NCBI GenBank assembly: GCA_029865385.1
Contig: JAOUGX010000031.1
Span: 1-33,639, forward strand
Origin: Gammaproteobacteria bacterium
GTDB lineage: Bacteria; Pseudomonadota; Gammaproteobacteria; Steroidobacterales; Woeseiaceae
DNA length: 33,639 nucleotides
Direction of reading: 5' to 3'
Program-made: the position numbers and the translations under genes
Part shown: positions 24,110 to 33,447 of the stretch, piece after piece
Numbering within the stretch: the first letter of the stretch is position 1
Layout of the letters: each line of letters starts with the position of its first letter
The notes under the pieces: generated by a model
Told to the model about the DNA's origin: nothing
Databases searched by the model: none
The model's input: the letters and a program-made list of their open reading frames with translations, nothing else

Positions 24110-26056
24110 TCATTGCCGTGGCCGGGGATCGATATAGGTCTGATCCTTGAAGCACGCCATGTACTGATCGAGGATCTCCATGCCGCGCTTAGGTCGGATC
24201 GCGCCCGACTCTATTTTTTCCTTGATCAGGTTTTGCATGCGGCGCTGCAGGTCGTTCGGGAAATACTGCACCTGAGCCAGGATTTCCTGTACCTCGGTTC
24301 CCGGAATGACTTTCTCCACCCAGAAGTTGCCTTCCTCTTCGGCATCGCCGTAGATATGCATCTCCGCAACCCGGCCGAACAGGTTGTGTGCATCACCCAT
24401 GATGTCCTGGTACGCGCCCATCAGGAAGAAGCCGAGAAAATACGGCTCCCCGGGCTGGATCGGATGCAACTCCAGGAACTGTTTGTCCGGGTTCGACGAT
24501 ACGTATTGGCTGACCTTGCCATCCGAATCGCAGGTCAGATCGACCAGCAGGGCGCGCCGTGTCGGCTCCGTGTCGAGTCGGTCCAGCGGCATGATCGGGA
24601 AGGCCTGGTCGATCGCCCAGTGATCGAGCATCGACTGGAACACCGAGAAATCGCACAGGTACTGGTCGACCAGCTTGTCTTCGAGTTCACGCATCTCCGC
24701 TGGCACGGGATCGGGATCGGCTGCGCGCAAATGCCGCAATACCGCAGAGCAGTTGCTCCAGTAGAGACGCTCGATCAGCGCATTTTCTTCCAGCGACAGG
24801 TAACCCATGCCGAACAACGTCGACGCTTCGCGGTGAATCTCGACGATGTCGTGATAGGCCTCGAGCAATTCACTGACTTCCATCTCGCCATCCGAAGCTG
24901 CCCGCAATGACTGCAAGATCTCGCTCAACGTGCGCGACATGCGATGTGCACCCGCCGGTGCGATGTAATCGTCGTCTACGCGGTCTTTCTGATATGCACC
25001 AAGCGCCTCCACGATCAAGACCGAATGATGCGCCGTCAGGGCCCGGCCGCTCTCGGACACGAGTGTCGGGTGGGGCACTTTGCGTGCATCGCAAACTTCC
25101 ATAATCGCGGAGACCACGGCATTCGCGTATTCCTGCAGCGAGTAATTGATGCCGCCGTCGGACCCGCCGGAGTAGTTGACACCGAGGCCGCCGCCGACGT
25201 CCATGTAGCGGATCGGCATGCCGCGATTGATCAGCTCGGCGTAAATCTGCGCCATTTCTTTCGCTGCCTGCTTCAATTGCTGAATGTCGGAAATCTGGCT
25301 GCCGAGATGAAAGTGCAGCAAAATAAACGCGTCGCTGGCGTTTTCCTGCTCCAGGCGCTCCACGACTTCGATCAGCTCCGGAAGTGAAATGCCGAACTTC
25401 GAGCGATAACCGCCGGAGTCGGCCCACTTCCCGGCACCGCCGGTTCGTAAACGAATGCGCACGCCGAATTGTGTCTTGCCGTCGGACTCGGCGGCCAACG
25501 CCATCAGCTGCTCGAACTCACCGAATTTTTCCATGACCGGAACGACGTTTTTGCCGAGTTTCTGTGCCGCAATGATCAGGGACAGCATCGTGCGGTCCTT
25601 CACGCCGTTGCATATGAGCAATGTTTCGTCCGAGACAAGGTGCGGTAACGAGGCAATCAGCTCGGCCTTGGAGCCGCATTCCAGCCCGAGACCATAGGGT
25701 GCGCCGGCATCGAGCACCTCCTCGACAACTTCATGCAGCTGATTCACCTTGATCGGGTACACGCCCCGATAGACATTCTTGTACTTCGTATAGTCAATCG
25801 CCTCGGCGAACGCTTCGTTCAGTCGGCGGACCCGGGCACGCAATACGTCCTGAAAGCGCAATAGCAGTGGGAACTTGATGTCGCGCCGCCGTGCTTCCGC
25901 GACAACATCGGTGATGTCGATGGTCAGCGCATCGTTTTCGAACGGCTTGACCGCAACGTGGCCCAGCTCGTTGACCACGAAGAATCCGTCGCTCCAGGCA
26001 TCCAGCCGATACAGCTCGGCAGCGTCGTCCGGCGACCAGTTGTTGTTTGCAGCCAT
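24110..26056 (-). CDS. speA: biosynthetic arginine decarboxylase
   Basis: 648-residue PLP fold-III decarboxylase converting arginine to agmatine. The PLP lysine is K103 in Y-P-I-K-V-N-Q, followed by G-L-E-C-G-S-K-A-E-L, H-F-H-L-G-S-Q, D-V-G-G-G-L-G-V-N-Y and S-E-S-G-R-A-L-T-A-H-H. Length and order match the SpeA family. It starts 3 bases after the stop of the DHS-family gene, so the two are co-translated or at least co-transcribed. Product agmatine feeds the AguA and AguB enzymes encoded on either side. Confidence 0.97.
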   Translation of the reverse strand: MAANNNWSPDDAAELYRLDAWSDGFFVVNELGHVAVKPFENDALTIDITDVVAEARRRDIKFPLLLRFQDVLRARVRRLNEAFAEAIDYTKYKNVYRGVYPIKVNQLHEVVEEVLDAGAPYGLGLECGSKAELIASLPHLVSDETLLICNGVKDRTMLSLIIAAQKLGKNVVPVMEKFGEFEQLMALAAESDGKTQFGVRIRLRTGGAGKWADSGGYRSKFGISLPELIEVVERLEQENASDAFILLHFHLGSQISDIQQLKQAAKEMAQIYAELINRGMPIRYMDVGGGLGVNYSGGSDGGINYSLQEYANAVVSAIMEVCDARKVPHPTLVSESGRALTAHHSVLIVEALGAYQKDRVDDDYIAPAGAHRMSRTLSEILQSLRAASDGEMEVSELLEAYHDIVEIHREASTLFGMGYLSLEENALIERLYWSNCSAVLRHLRAADPDPVPAEMRELEDKLVDQYLCDFSVFQSMLDHWAIDQAFPIMPLDRLDTEPTRRALLVDLTCDSDGKVSQYVSSNPDKQFLELHPIQPGEPYFLGFFLMGAYQDIMGDAHNLFGRVAEMHIYGDAEEEGNFWVEKVIPGTEVQEILAQVQYFPNDLQRRMQNLIKEKIESGAIRPKRGMEILDQYMACFKDQTYIDPRPRQ

Positions 26057-26059
26057 CGG

Positions 26060-27031
26060 CTATTGATCGAGAACGCAGGCGAAAATCAGCGGCGCAACTA
26101 TAGTGGCGTCGGATTCGATTATGAATTTCGGCGTATCGGCGGACAGCTTTCCCCAGGTGATTTTTTCGTTTGGCACCGCGCCAGAGTACGAACCGTAACT
26201 GGTTGTCGAATCGCTGATCTGACAGAAATATCCCCATCGCGGCATGTCTTCCTTTCGCAGGTCCTGCTGCAACATCGGCACGACGCAAATCGGGAAGTCG
26301 CCGGCGATGCCGCCGCCGATCTGGAAGAAGCCGACCGACGATTTGGGAGCGACGTTCTCGTACCACTCGGCCAGCATCATCATGTACTCGATGCCGCCCT
26401 TGACGGTGTGCACGTTCTTGATTTCGTCGGTAATACAGTGCGAGGCGTAGATGTTGCCAAGTGTCGAGTCTTCCCAGCCTGGCACAATGATCGGCAGATT
26501 GCGTTCGCAGGCGGCGACGAGCCAGCTGTCTTTCGGATCGATCTGGTAGTGTTTTTTCAGCTTGCCGCTCTTGATCATCTGGTACATGAACTCGTGCGGG
26601 AAGAACGCTTTACCCTTCTTGTCTGCGTCCAGCCACAGGTCGAGGACGACGTGCTCGATACGGCGAATGGCCTCTTCTTCCGGAATGCAGGTGTCTGTAA
26701 CACGGTTGAGGTGTCTCGCAAGCAGCGCCTCTTCATCTTCCGCCGTCAACTGGCGGTAGTGCGGCACGCGTACGTAATGATCGTGCGCGACCAGATTGAA
26801 AATGTCCTCTTCGAGATTCGCACCCGTACAACAGATTGCCTGTACTTTGTCTTTGCGGATCATCTCGGCAAGCGACAGCCCGAGTTCGGCAGTGCTCATG
26901 GCGCCGGCAAGCGTCATGAACATGACGCCGCCCTCATCGAGGTGACGGACATAACCGTCGGCCGCGTCGATCATGGCGGCGGCGTTGAAATGTCGGTAGT
27001 GATGATGGACGAAATCGCGAATGGCGGTCAT
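26060..27031 (-). CDS. deoxyhypusine-synthase-family protein (probable polyamine aminobutyltransferase)
   Basis: 323 residues covering the whole DHS fold: T-L-A-G-A-M-S-T-A-E-L-G, C-T-G-A-N-L-E-E-D-I-F near residues 68-78, I-V-P-G-W-E-D-S-T-L-G-N, Q-I-G-G-G-I-A-G-D-F, and N-E-K-I-T-W-G-K-L, whose lysine K295 aligns with the catalytic Lys of eukaryotic DHS that carries the 4-aminobutyl group. Bacteria lack the eIF5A substrate, so it more likely transfers the aminobutyl unit of spermidine or putrescine to another amine, for example forming homospermidine. The three-base spacing to speA and the flanking aguA/aguB support a polyamine role. The exact product is not decided. Confidence 0.88.
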   Translation of the reverse strand: MTAIRDFVHHHYRHFNAAAMIDAADGYVRHLDEGGVMFMTLAGAMSTAELGLSLAEMIRKDKVQAICCTGANLEEDIFNLVAHDHYVRVPHYRQLTAEDEEALLARHLNRVTDTCIPEEEAIRRIEHVVLDLWLDADKKGKAFFPHEFMYQMIKSGKLKKHYQIDPKDSWLVAACERNLPIIVPGWEDSTLGNIYASHCITDEIKNVHTVKGGIEYMMMLAEWYENVAPKSSVGFFQIGGGIAGDFPICVVPMLQQDLRKEDMPRWGYFCQISDSTTSYGSYSGAVPNEKITWGKLSADTPKFIIESDATIVAPLIFACVLDQ

Positions 27032-27137
27032 TGGGCTGGTCTCCCTCCTGGGCAGGGTTTTTTTCGAATTTCAGCGGTGGACGCAGCGTTACGAGGCTCT
27101 TGGGCCCGCATCGCGCCGGATTTGCTGCAGGTGACTA

Positions 27138-28202
27138 TTAAACCACAGGAACCTGTTGTGTCAGGCAATGAAATGTCCCGAGTCCGAGGACAAGGTCGCT
27201 GCAGTCGATGCCGGTGACCTTGCGCCCCGGAAAACACTGCTGCAGCGCCGCAAGATTCGGTTGGTCGGCAGGGTCGTTGAATGCGGGCATGACGACGACT
27301 TTGTTTCCGATATAGAAATTCGCGTAGCTGGCGGGCAGTCGATCGCCTTCGAACTCGACCGGCTTCGGCATCTGCAGCTCGACGATTTTCAACGGCCTGC
27401 CGTCGTCGAGGCGAATGCCGTTCAACCGTTCGCGATTCTCGGCAAGTGCCAGGTGATTTTCGTCTCCGCGGTTCTTTTCGACGACCGTGACTACCGTGTC
27501 TTCCGTCACGAACCGTGTCAGGTCGTCGATGTGGCCGTCCGTATCGTCACCGACAATGCCATCGCCGAGCCAGATGATTTGCTGCACACCGAGATAGTCA
27601 CGCAGTCGTTGCTCGATTTCGTGCTTGTCCAGCGACGGATTGCGATTCGGGTTCAGGAGGCATTGCTCCGTCGTCAGCAGTGCGCCGGCGCCGTTCACCT
27701 CTATCGAGCCGCCCTCCAGTACCATGTCGATTCGGTGGCAGGGAGCGCCAATCGCTTCTGCCATCTGCGGCGGAATCGCGTCGTCCAGGTCGAACGGCGG
27801 GTATTTGCCACCCCAGGAATTGAAACGGAAGTCGAGTGCCAGCAGCGGATCGACGGCGTTGTCACGGGTCACGAAAATTGCACCGTGATCACGGCACCAG
27901 GCGTCGTTTGTCGGGAAACGGTGAAATCGGACGTTGCCCGCCGTTACCTTGCCATCGAGCAGCTGCTTCACGTGTTTCTCGTGCGCTTCGTCCAGCACGT
28001 TGATGCGCACGAGCTCAGCGGCCGATATGGCAGCAACGAACTGCAGCATGACCGGCTCGACCGGCTCGAATTTGCCGGGCCAGCTGGCGCGCTTGTGCGG
28101 CCATGAAATCCACGTTGCCTGGTGCGGCTGCCATTCCGCCGGCATCGAATAGCCCTGCGCTGCAATAGTGTTATTCGAATTTCCTTCCTCTGACGAGGAC
28201 AT
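27138..28202 (-). CDS. aguA: agmatine deiminase
   Basis: 354 residues from ATG 28202, 10 bases after the serine hydrolase stop; ATG 28145 is a shorter alternative. Peptidylarginine-deiminase-type fold converting agmatine to N-carbamoylputrescine and ammonia. Motifs: M-P-A-E-W-Q-P-H-Q-A-T-W-I-S-W-P at 20-35, N-D-A-W-C-R-D-H-G at 99-107, L-E-G-G-S-I-E-V-N-G, D-D-T-D-G-H-I-D-D with H224, and the catalytic cysteine C346 in G-T-F-H-C-L-T-Q-Q. It supplies AguB's substrate. About 106 bases without a gene separate it from the DHS-family gene, where a further promoter could lie. Confidence 0.95.
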   Translation of the reverse strand: MSSSEEGNSNNTIAAQGYSMPAEWQPHQATWISWPHKRASWPGKFEPVEPVMLQFVAAISAAELVRINVLDEAHEKHVKQLLDGKVTAGNVRFHRFPTNDAWCRDHGAIFVTRDNAVDPLLALDFRFNSWGGKYPPFDLDDAIPPQMAEAIGAPCHRIDMVLEGGSIEVNGAGALLTTEQCLLNPNRNPSLDKHEIEQRLRDYLGVQQIIWLGDGIVGDDTDGHIDDLTRFVTEDTVVTVVEKNRGDENHLALAENRERLNGIRLDDGRPLKIVELQMPKPVEFEGDRLPASYANFYIGNKVVVMPAFNDPADQPNLAALQQCFPGRKVTGIDCSDLVLGLGTFHCLTQQVPVV

Positions 28203-28212
28203 CAGTGCTTGA

Positions 28213-29103
28213 TCACGTGTCGTCTGCACCTTCGGCGTATTCAGCCGGTACGATGAGCTCTTCCATGGCGGGGAGTACCTGTCGCAATACGCGTTCGCCG
28301 TTCTGGCTTTCGACCAGCCCGACCAGAATGTAGTCGCGCCATTTCGAGCCGCGCACCATGATCGCATCCGAATGCCATTGTTTCCAGGTGCCGGACTTGC
28401 GAAACATCTGCGCGTCCGGTGCCCGCTCTTCGACCTGCGACACAAATTTGTGGTGCAGGTGCGGGTCTGCGAGATCGCTAAGCATCTGCGCCGAACGCTC
28501 GGCATTGATCAGGCGGCCTTGTGCCAGCAAATAAAAAAAGCGGCATACCTGTGTTGCCGTAGCGCCATGGGAAATATTGAACATCGGGTCACCGACGCGT
28601 GGGCCGGCGCTGGCGTAGCGTTTGCCGACCCACAGGCCGCCGCCTCGTTTCTCGTCATAGAAGCCGTACTGCTGGTCTTTCAGTACGGCCTGGATTTTCT
28701 TCATTCCGACCGCATCGATCAGCCGGGTTGCCGCAGAGTTGCTGGAGACGCGAATCATGTCGCCGAGATCCTTGTGGATCTCGTCAGTTTCCGCGAGCGA
28801 TCCGTCTTCGAAGGAAACGTAAGCGCCCAGCAGGATAGCAATCTTCGGCAGGCTGGCGGCATACATCATCTGGTTGCCGTTGACCCGGGCGAAGCGCGGC
28901 TGCTCGCCGTTGAGATCAACGAGTCCGATCGCCATTTTCTTTGAGCGAATCAATCGAGCCCATTCGGGGTTTTCATTCAGCCGCTTTTCCATGGCGGTTT
29001 GCAACGATGGGCTGACTCGAGAATACAGCGGTTGCCACTCCGTCGACGCAGCAACCAGCGAAGTCAGCAACAACAGGATCACTGACAGAAAACATTTACG
29101 CAT
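28213..29103 (-). CDS. periplasmic class-A-beta-lactamase-like serine hydrolase
   Basis: 296 residues from ATG 29103 (GGAG upstream). Residues 1-20 are a signal peptide ending L-V-A-A-S. The three penicillin-recognising motifs are present: S84-L-P-K87 (SxxK), S120-S-N122 (SxN) and K236-S-G (KTG-like). The class A Glu166-containing omega loop E-x-x-L-N is not evident, so this is more likely a DD-peptidase-like or unknown hydrolase than a resistance enzyme. It sits 6 bases after the transporter stop and 10 bases before aguA. Confidence 0.85.
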   Translation of the reverse strand: MRKCFLSVILLLLTSLVAASTEWQPLYSRVSPSLQTAMEKRLNENPEWARLIRSKKMAIGLVDLNGEQPRFARVNGNQMMYAASLPKIAILLGAYVSFEDGSLAETDEIHKDLGDMIRVSSNSAATRLIDAVGMKKIQAVLKDQQYGFYDEKRGGGLWVGKRYASAGPRVGDPMFNISHGATATQVCRFFYLLAQGRLINAERSAQMLSDLADPHLHHKFVSQVEERAPDAQMFRKSGTWKQWHSDAIMVRGSKWRDYILVGLVESQNGERVLRQVLPAMEELIVPAEYAEGADDT

Positions 29104-29109
29104 TCGGTT

Positions 29110-30522
29110 TCATGCTCCGGAAGGCCGCGGTTCGGGGTTAGCTGCAGTGCGGGTCCAGCGGCCATGCTCGCGCTGCAGGTATCTGCTGATCGTAATCCAC
29201 AGGATCACCAGAAAAATGTTAATTACGACAAATCCTGTATTTCCCAGCGAAAACACCCGGGTACCGATAAGAATGGTCAGCGCGGCCATTCCGTCGCCGA
29301 GTCGCACAAACAAAGTGTCTATGGTTGGCTTGGCCTGGTAAAGCATTGCCTTGGTGGTCGGCAGCCAAAGCATCTGGCGGGCCGTATTGTGAATTGAGTA
29401 AGTACTTGAATTTTCTGCAACTTTCATGACTTTGATCAGGCCGAGAAGAGGCATGAACACCATCGATGCATAAACCGCAAGCGAGATGAACGGCGTGGCG
29501 TAGAGAAGCGCTTTCATGCCGCCGAAGCTCAGGATCCTGGAAACGACGAAAGACTGCAGCAGCAAGGTCATCAGGTTGATCCAGAAGTACAGGTCGCCGT
29601 AGAAGGCTGTAGTCGCCTCTTTCATTGCGACGTCGAATGCGTCGGGGTCTCCCAGGAATTCCGAGAAATCCTTCGCGAAGCTCTCCTGGACGATACTGAA
29701 CAGGATGTTGTCGCCGCTGGTCACCACCCAGGTGAAAACCATGATCATCGCCGCGGTAGCGGTCAGGTAGCGATGCTGCAGGATCATGCGGAACGGGCCC
29801 TTGTCGGAAGGAGCTGCGGGCTGTTCCCACCGAACGCTGGTCCAGGTTGAAGGGTCGCCGTATGTGCCGCGCCTGTCTGTAATAGTGGCAAGGAGCAGTG
29901 CCAGGCCGAGCGGGATCAAGGCAAACAATATGAGGTCGAAGGCTTCGACGGATGGGTGTCGCACCAGTTTTTCACCTATCCAGGAGCCCACCGTCGAGCC
30001 TAGCGCCGCGCCTATCGCGACCACCGGGAACAATCGCGCGCCGCGTTCGGAACCGTAGACGTCCGTGCTGAAAGCCCAGAACTGGGCAACCAGCGTCACG
30101 CTGAAGATGCCGACGAACAGGTAGAAGAAAATTCCGAGCGCCGGTATGTTGCCGAGCAGCAGGCCCGGCTGGGTCAGCCAGAAAGCGACCAGTATCACGG
30201 CAAAAGTGCCGCCGACCCTTAATATAAGGTCTCGGCGTGTCCACTTTGCCGCGAGTCGCGCGTAGATCGGCAGGATGCCGAAAAGTATGATGCTTTGTGC
30301 AAACGCGGAATAAGCTTTAATCTCGAGCTTCGTGAATCCCGCGATATCCGTTACCGCAAGCCAGCCCTCGCGTACTGGTTTGACAAGATAGAACGCGGCC
30401 AGAATCAAAAAGATATTGCCAATCAGTATGAGGCACGTAATTCCCTCGCGCGGTTGCACATCGGCGAACATGCACAAAAAGCGTTCAAAACTGGAGTGCT
30501 GATGTTCAGCCTGTTTGGTCAT
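29110..30522 (-). CDS. ATP/ADP-carrier-like (TLC/NTT family, COG3202) membrane transporter
   Basis: 470 residues from ATG 30522 (ATG 30471 is an alternative; neither has a clear ribosome-binding site). About twelve transmembrane helices. The N-terminal segment A-D-V-Q-P-R-E-G followed by A-A-F-Y-L-V-K-P-V-R-E-G is the signature of the nucleotide-transporter superfamily of rickettsiae, chlamydiae and plastids, also found in free-living bacteria with unknown substrates. The middle region carries G-A-x-L-G-S-x-V-G-S and V-A-E-N-S-S-T-Y-S-I-H-N-T-A-R-Q-M-L-W. It precedes the serine hydrolase and diverges from the dikinase-like gene. Substrate cannot be told from sequence alone. Confidence 0.85.
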   Translation of the reverse strand: MTKQAEHQHSSFERFLCMFADVQPREGITCLILIGNIFLILAAFYLVKPVREGWLAVTDIAGFTKLEIKAYSAFAQSIILFGILPIYARLAAKWTRRDLILRVGGTFAVILVAFWLTQPGLLLGNIPALGIFFYLFVGIFSVTLVAQFWAFSTDVYGSERGARLFPVVAIGAALGSTVGSWIGEKLVRHPSVEAFDLILFALIPLGLALLLATITDRRGTYGDPSTWTSVRWEQPAAPSDKGPFRMILQHRYLTATAAMIMVFTWVVTSGDNILFSIVQESFAKDFSEFLGDPDAFDVAMKEATTAFYGDLYFWINLMTLLLQSFVVSRILSFGGMKALLYATPFISLAVYASMVFMPLLGLIKVMKVAENSSTYSIHNTARQMLWLPTTKAMLYQAKPTIDTLFVRLGDGMAALTILIGTRVFSLGNTGFVVINIFLVILWITISRYLQREHGRWTRTAANPEPRPSGA

Positions 30523-33447
30523 AAATGGAATCTGAGAGAAGGCCGGTTTTCTCGAGGGGTATGGCTGGCTGCTGGATATCTGGCGACATCCCTGAGCCAC
30601 GCCGCGCCGCTGGACCAGCCGACGCCCGAGGTGCTGGCCGAAGCGAGGCGCATTGTACAGGAAATGATCGAAAGTCAGCGCGGGCCGTATTCACAGATCC
30701 GCTGGTTCTGTAATGACGGCAGCGTGCAGCCGCCGGTTGCCTTCGCCTGCCGCGAACTCGGTGGCGGCCGGCAACACGGTGAATATTCGAAGCAGCGTCA
30801 GCGGCTGGCGGACCTGGGCTGGTCGGTCGGTACCGTATTTGCCGCACTGACATTCGAAGAGGCTTTCGACTCGGAGATCCGCCAGCAACGCCTGCGCGAG
30901 CTGGCGCTGGAACGTTACCTGACAGACATCGACAACGGCTGGGTTCTGCGGCGGGCGCAATTTTACCGCGGCCGGGTGCAGGTCGAGGACGAAGACTATG
31001 CCGGCCGGGAATTGCTGCACCGGCTGCTGACGATTACCGACTGGTCGCTCGACAATTTCCTGCTGGTGCGCGAGCTGGCGAGAGTGATACCTCATGGCGA
31101 GGATACCGATCTTGCGCGCACCGTTCGGCGAGATGCAATCGCGCTTGCGGAGCTCGAGCCCGGCGCCGAAAGGTGGCGCGTCGAGATTCACACCAACCCG
31201 AATGCGAGTACCGCCGCGCGTCTGCGCTCATGGCTCGAAAGTCAAAAAAATCCGGACTTGCAGGCTACCGGCACCTTGCTGGCGAGTAACCTGGACTTGT
31301 TGTACGGACCGGTTGGCCGGCGCGACCGAATCGATACCATGCTCAACACGCTGCGTCGCTCGCCGGTTGGCAAAAACTGGGCCGATACGGTGAGCGCCGC
31401 GATGCTGCTACCGGCAGAAAAGCAGGTGCCGGCACTGTGCGATGCGCTTTCCGTTGCACGATCAGAAGTCTTTGCTGCAATGCCGAGAACGAGACGGCTT
31501 GACCTGGTTGACACGATGCAGGGTGTGGAAACCGAGGTGCAATTGGCGTACCAGCAACTGGATGCGCTCGAAAACTGGTCGCGCGCCCGCGTCGTTGAAT
31601 TGAATGCGTCGCTGCTGGCGTGCGCCTACGGGTCTGGCCTTCTTTCGCAGGGCGAGCTGTCGTCCCTGAAAGCGTCTCTGGAATTCGCCGGCGGCGACGA
31701 AGTCACGCTGGACGAGTACCGGAACGCGATCGCGCGACAGAAACGGGCACCAGCGTGGGCGCTTGGCACTATTCGTTTCACATTTGCCGAGGCGCTTACA
31801 AAGTACGTCGCACTGGATGCGCGCGCGGCGCGTTTTTCTGACGACGTATTGCGCGGGTCGCCATTGTGGATGCTGGGAGATACCCTGAAAATCCTGTCGC
31901 AGGATGTCGACAGGCTGTCGGGCAGTGTCGTCGAACTCGCGGGTACGCCGGTAAGTACCGCAGTAGCGCTCAACAGCGGCATCGCCCGGGGCAGGCTGCG
32001 GATTTTCGCAACGATCGACGAAATCGAAGAGGCAAACGTGGATCCCGCCGACATCGTGGCCTTGCCCGAAACGATCGCCGAGCTGTCGCCGGTCGCCGGC
32101 ATACTGACGCTTGGCGAGGGCAATGCCCTGTCGCATGTGCAATTGCTGGCACGGAATTTCGGCATACCCAATGTGGCTGTCGATCACGCCACGATTGATT
32201 TACTCCAGGAACTGGCGGGACAGGAAGTGGTCCTCGTGGTCGGCTCCGCCGGCAACGTGATAATGCAGCCGGTCGACGAACAGACGGAAGCTGCGCTGAT
32301 GCAGCCGATTTCCGCAGTGTCGGTAAGCGACCAGCTCATCGAGGTTCCGATACCGGATCTCGAATCCGACAGTGTGTTGCCGCTGGCGCAAATCGGTCGC
32401 GAGTTATCAGGCAAGGTCATCGGCCCCAAAGCGGCCAATCTTGGCGAACTGAATCGGCTTTTTCCCGGCAGGGTTGCTCCGGCCGTCGCGATTCCTTTCG
32501 GCATTTATGCAAGACACCTGGCCGAGGCGGGCCTGATGGATCGCATCAGGGCGGCGTTTGCCGGTCGCGACGCAGGCACGCTGAGCGCGGACGACGTCGC
32601 TGCCGAGTTGGCCGCCGTGCGAAGCGCGATTTCGGCGATTCGGCTTTCGCTGGAAACCGAACAGGAACTTGAAGCCACGATGGCGGCCGAATTCGGCGAA
32701 GCCGGCAGTTACGGTGTTTTCGTGCGATCGGATACCAATGTAGAGGACTTGCCGCAGTTCACCGGCGCCGGACTGAACGAAACCGTTGCCAATGTCGTCG
32801 GTACGGACAGGCAGCTGGCGGCGATACCTCGCGTCTGGTCCTCGGTCCTCAGCCCGCGTGCGCTGGCATGGCGCTCCAGCGTACTTGCCAATCCTGCACA
32901 GATTTATGCATCGGTACTGTTGATGAAGAGCGTCCCGTCCACGAAGTCGGGCGTCCTCGTAACAACCAATCTGTTCAACAAGGCTGTCCCCGGAATTTCC
33001 GCATCGACGGCGTGGGGAGTTGGTGGGGCGGTGGCAGGCGAGGCAGCGGAAAGCATCGTGATACTGGATGGCGCAGTGGAGCTCGTGTTCGAAGCGAAAT
33101 CGCCGTATCAGCGAAACCTTGCCGCACAGGGAGGGGTCGAACTCGTACCGGCAAAATCCGGTGCGGTGCTGCAGGCAGCCGAGATTCAACAATTGCGAGA
33201 ACTTGTTGCCGAGGTCAATGAGAAGTATGCGCCGGTGTTCGATGAATCGGGCGCAGCAAGACCGTGGGACATCGAATTCGGATTCGTCGACGGCGAATTG
33301 ACGCTGTTCCAGATACGGCCGCTGGTCGAAAAAGCCAGCAGCAACTCGGATGCGCTGTTGCGCCGCTTGCGGCCGGATCTTCCCGATCCTACCAGCGGCT
33401 CCGCGACAGTAAGGCTCGACCTATCGCCAGGAGTAACAGTGCAGTGA
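30502..33447 (+). CDS. predicted exported PEP/pyruvate dikinase-like protein with reversed domain order
   Basis: 981 residues from ATG 30502 (GGAG five bases upstream). Residues 1-35 look like a Sec signal peptide with a long basic n-region, ending L-S-H-A-A-P, though the hydrophobic core is weak. Residues about 40-490 are an uncharacterised helical domain. Residues about 495-580 are a PEP-utiliser phosphohistidine domain: G-N-A-L-S-H-V-Q-L-L-A-R-N with H545. Residues about 630-945 are the PPDK ATP-grasp domain: G-P-K-A-A-N-L-G-E-L near 637, V-R-S-D-T-N-V-E-D at 741-749, and D-I-E-F (E925) plus Q937-I-R-P, so ATP-binding residues are intact. Domain order is opposite to PPDK/PEP synthase and like glucan water dikinases. 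It overlaps the next gene by GTGA. Confidence 0.82.
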   Translation: MFSLFGHKWNLREGRFSRGVWLAAGYLATSLSHAAPLDQPTPEVLAEARRIVQEMIESQRGPYSQIRWFCNDGSVQPPVAFACRELGGGRQHGEYSKQRQRLADLGWSVGTVFAALTFEEAFDSEIRQQRLRELALERYLTDIDNGWVLRRAQFYRGRVQVEDEDYAGRELLHRLLTITDWSLDNFLLVRELARVIPHGEDTDLARTVRRDAIALAELEPGAERWRVEIHTNPNASTAARLRSWLESQKNPDLQATGTLLASNLDLLYGPVGRRDRIDTMLNTLRRSPVGKNWADTVSAAMLLPAEKQVPALCDALSVARSEVFAAMPRTRRLDLVDTMQGVETEVQLAYQQLDALENWSRARVVELNASLLACAYGSGLLSQGELSSLKASLEFAGGDEVTLDEYRNAIARQKRAPAWALGTIRFTFAEALTKYVALDARAARFSDDVLRGSPLWMLGDTLKILSQDVDRLSGSVVELAGTPVSTAVALNSGIARGRLRIFATIDEIEEANVDPADIVALPETIAELSPVAGILTLGEGNALSHVQLLARNFGIPNVAVDHATIDLLQELAGQEVVLVVGSAGNVIMQPVDEQTEAALMQPISAVSVSDQLIEVPIPDLESDSVLPLAQIGRELSGKVIGPKAANLGELNRLFPGRVAPAVAIPFGIYARHLAEAGLMDRIRAAFAGRDAGTLSADDVAAELAAVRSAISAIRLSLETEQELEATMAAEFGEAGSYGVFVRSDTNVEDLPQFTGAGLNETVANVVGTDRQLAAIPRVWSSVLSPRALAWRSSVLANPAQIYASVLLMKSVPSTKSGVLVTTNLFNKAVPGISASTAWGVGGAVAGEAAESIVILDGAVELVFEAKSPYQRNLAAQGGVELVPAKSGAVLQAAEIQQLRELVAEVNEKYAPVFDESGAARPWDIEFGFVDGELTLFQIRPLVEKASSNSDALLRRLRPDLPDPTSGSATVRLDLSPGVTVQ

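Noticed and set aside
27058-27064. A run of seven T on the plus strand, considered as a terminator tail.
   Set aside because: No stem precedes it and no plus-strand gene lies upstream; it is in the minus-strand gap before the DHS-family gene.
25958-27217. A 419-codon plus-strand open frame opposite speA and the DHS-family gene.
   Set aside because: Antisense shadow; the minus-strand products carry full catalytic motifs.
28213-29103. Serine hydrolase considered as a true class A beta-lactamase resistance gene.
   Set aside because: SxxK, SxN and KSG motifs are present but the Glu166 omega-loop motif is not evident, and the setting is housekeeping rather than mobile.
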